Assembly (NCBI GenBank): GCA_964609385.1
Contig: CAZSSM010000163.1
Span: forward strand, 1-7,371
Direction: 5' to 3'
Source of the DNA: CAZSSM01 sp964609385
GTDB taxonomy: Bacteria > Planctomycetota > Planctomycetia > Isosphaerales > Isosphaeraceae
Length of the DNA stretch: 7,371 bases
The translations under genes were made by a program, and so were the position numbers. The notes below the pieces were generated by a model. The model was not told where the DNA came from. It ran no database searches and saw nothing but the letters and a program-made list of their open reading frames with translations. Shown in pieces: positions 7,312 to 7,371 of the stretch (position 1 is its first letter; the number at the start of each line of letters is the position of its first letter).

Positions 7312-7318
7312 AATTCCC

Positions 7319-7371
7319 ATGGCCACAGAATCAAAGCGAAACCGCGTTGAGCCGGGAGGGCGTCGAGACCT
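7319..7371 (+). CDS. Start of an unidentified gene (3' end outside window)
   Basis: Seventeen codons are visible, reading MATESKRNRVEPGGRRD, then the window ends. The segment is basic and hydrophilic, with no signal peptide or membrane segment. AGGAGG lies at ideal spacing upstream, and the 176-bp gap after plsC suggests its own promoter or a long leader. The residues are too few to name a family. In many genomes rpsA follows cmk and plsC, but rpsA is already present at the left edge of this window and this N-terminus is not diagnostic. Confidence 0.65.
   Translation, partial: MATESKRNRVEPGGRRD

Overview
The window is about 7.4 kb of high-GC bacterial chromosome. It looks like a planctomycete, most likely of the Isosphaeraceae type. 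That placement is inferred from the strong GC bias at third codon positions, a short primary-type sigma factor beside rpsA, a PEP-CTERM surface protein, and Gly/Glu-rich low-complexity tails. No marker gene here proves it.

Layout, left to right. (1) 2-973, plus strand: the 3' part of rpsA (ribosomal protein S1), with three S1 repeats and an acidic, glycine-rich tail. A near-perfect intrinsic terminator follows at 1073-1110. (2) 1111-1586: a leader or regulatory stretch without a convincing gene, holding an AT-richer patch with a palindrome. (3) 1587-2423, plus: a 278-residue sigma-70 family factor lacking region 1.1. (4) 2433-3179, minus, convergent with the sigma gene: a secreted PEP-CTERM protein of unknown function. 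(5) 3180-3791: a divergent intergenic region of about 610 bp with several iterated short motifs and a hairpin, and no convincing gene. (6) 3792-5501, plus: PolX, a family X DNA polymerase fused to a PHP phosphoesterase domain. (7) 5640-6320, plus: cytidylate kinase (cmk), with a possible promoter just upstream. (8) 6369-7142, plus: a PlsC-type 1-acyl-glycerol-3-phosphate acyltransferase. (9) 7319-7371: the first 17 codons of an unidentified gene, behind the strongest Shine-Dalgarno sequence in the window.

Most of the genes are housekeeping: translation (S1), transcription initiation (sigma), DNA repair (PolX), pyrimidine nucleotide supply (Cmk) and phospholipid synthesis (PlsC). cmk, plsC and rpsA are often adjacent in bacteria. 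Here all three are present, but rpsA lies upstream and is separated by the sigma, PEP-CTERM and polX genes, so the set looks like a rearranged version of that cluster. Only cmk-plsC are close enough (48 bp) to suggest one transcript.

I found no clearly new multi-gene system. The least explained signals are the iterated motifs in the 3200-3530 intergenic region, substitutions at promoter-contact positions of the sigma factor, and the high frequency of the palindrome CGATCG.
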